The position numbers were made by a program, and so were the translations under genes. The notes below the pieces were generated by a model. The model saw only the letters and a program-made list of their open reading frames with translations, made no database searches and had not been told where the DNA came from. From CAG-877 sp963660495 (lineage in GTDB: Bacteria > Bacillota_I > Bacilli_A > RF39 > UBA660): DNA of 5,393 bases. Shown piece by piece: positions 5,351 to 5,393 of the stretch; the stretch's first letter is position 1, and every line of letters starts with the position of its first letter. The stretch covers positions 1 through 5,393 of the forward strand of contig CAVKYO010000082.1 in NCBI GenBank assembly GCA_963660495.1, given 5' to 3'.

Positions 5351-5393
5351 AAAGTTTTATGGAAAACTAGTCATACTAAGAGAGTTTGATATT
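5341..5393 (+). pseudogene. Frame-broken continuation of the relaxase
   Basis: Right after GFNL, where the family usually has an Arg-Gly and a further conserved stretch, the expected sequence seems scattered over three frames. GSVKSFMEN is read from 5342, TSHTKRV lies in the relaxase frame from 5366, and REFDI ends at the window edge in the third frame. ACTAAGAGAG could have lost one AG unit of a short repeat. At least three small indels would be needed. This is an inference from short peptides; the window ends too soon to test it. Confidence 0.4.

Noticed and set aside
1..5393. CRISPR array, tRNA or rRNA genes
   Set aside because: No regularly spaced repeats beyond the three operators were seen, and no cloverleaf or rRNA-like sequence was recognised on either strand.

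Overview
The window is AT-rich, has strong GGAGG-type ribosome binding sites and uses TGA only as a stop (every Trp in the readable genes is TGG). This points to a low-GC Bacillota (clostridial or bacilli-like) host. The gene content is that of a mobile element: a mobilizable plasmid, an integrative mobilizable element or a plasmid-like prophage. It is not core chromosome. The ends of the element are not visible.

Layout. On the left, on the minus strand, is a three-gene operon: an XRE-family repressor (1916-2437), a DNA methyltransferase-like restriction-modification subunit (917-1882) and a GIY-YIG-like/SF2 helicase-type restriction subunit that runs off the left edge (1-902). In the middle (2460-2590) is a compact divergent control region. 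It holds two facing promoters and three 18-bp operator-like repeats (2500-2517, 2526-2543, 2559-2576). On the right, on the plus strand, are a leader with a doubtful small ORF (2589-2813), a small winged-helix-like protein (2767-3090), a small HTH protein (3103-3357) and a RepA-type RecA-fold ATPase (3350-4306). These are followed by a 264-bp non-coding block packed with at least five hairpins (likely oriT, possibly also a replication signal). The last gene is the N-terminal catalytic part of a MobV (Mob/Pre) relaxase (4571-5350), whose reading frame breaks at about 5340.

How the parts may work together. The XRE protein probably binds the three repeats, represses its own promoter (and with it the restriction-modification operon) and represses the rightward replication/mobilization promoter. 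One switch would then govern both the defence cargo and the transfer/replication functions. The methyltransferase-like protein carries the AEVFTP and motif-I-like parts but no visible NPPY motif. The catalytic motif may therefore lie in a partner protein, possibly the helicase-type subunit beyond the left edge. The relaxase is the gene most likely to be damaged, or affected by sequence errors, because its conserved downstream sequence appears in fragments in other frames.
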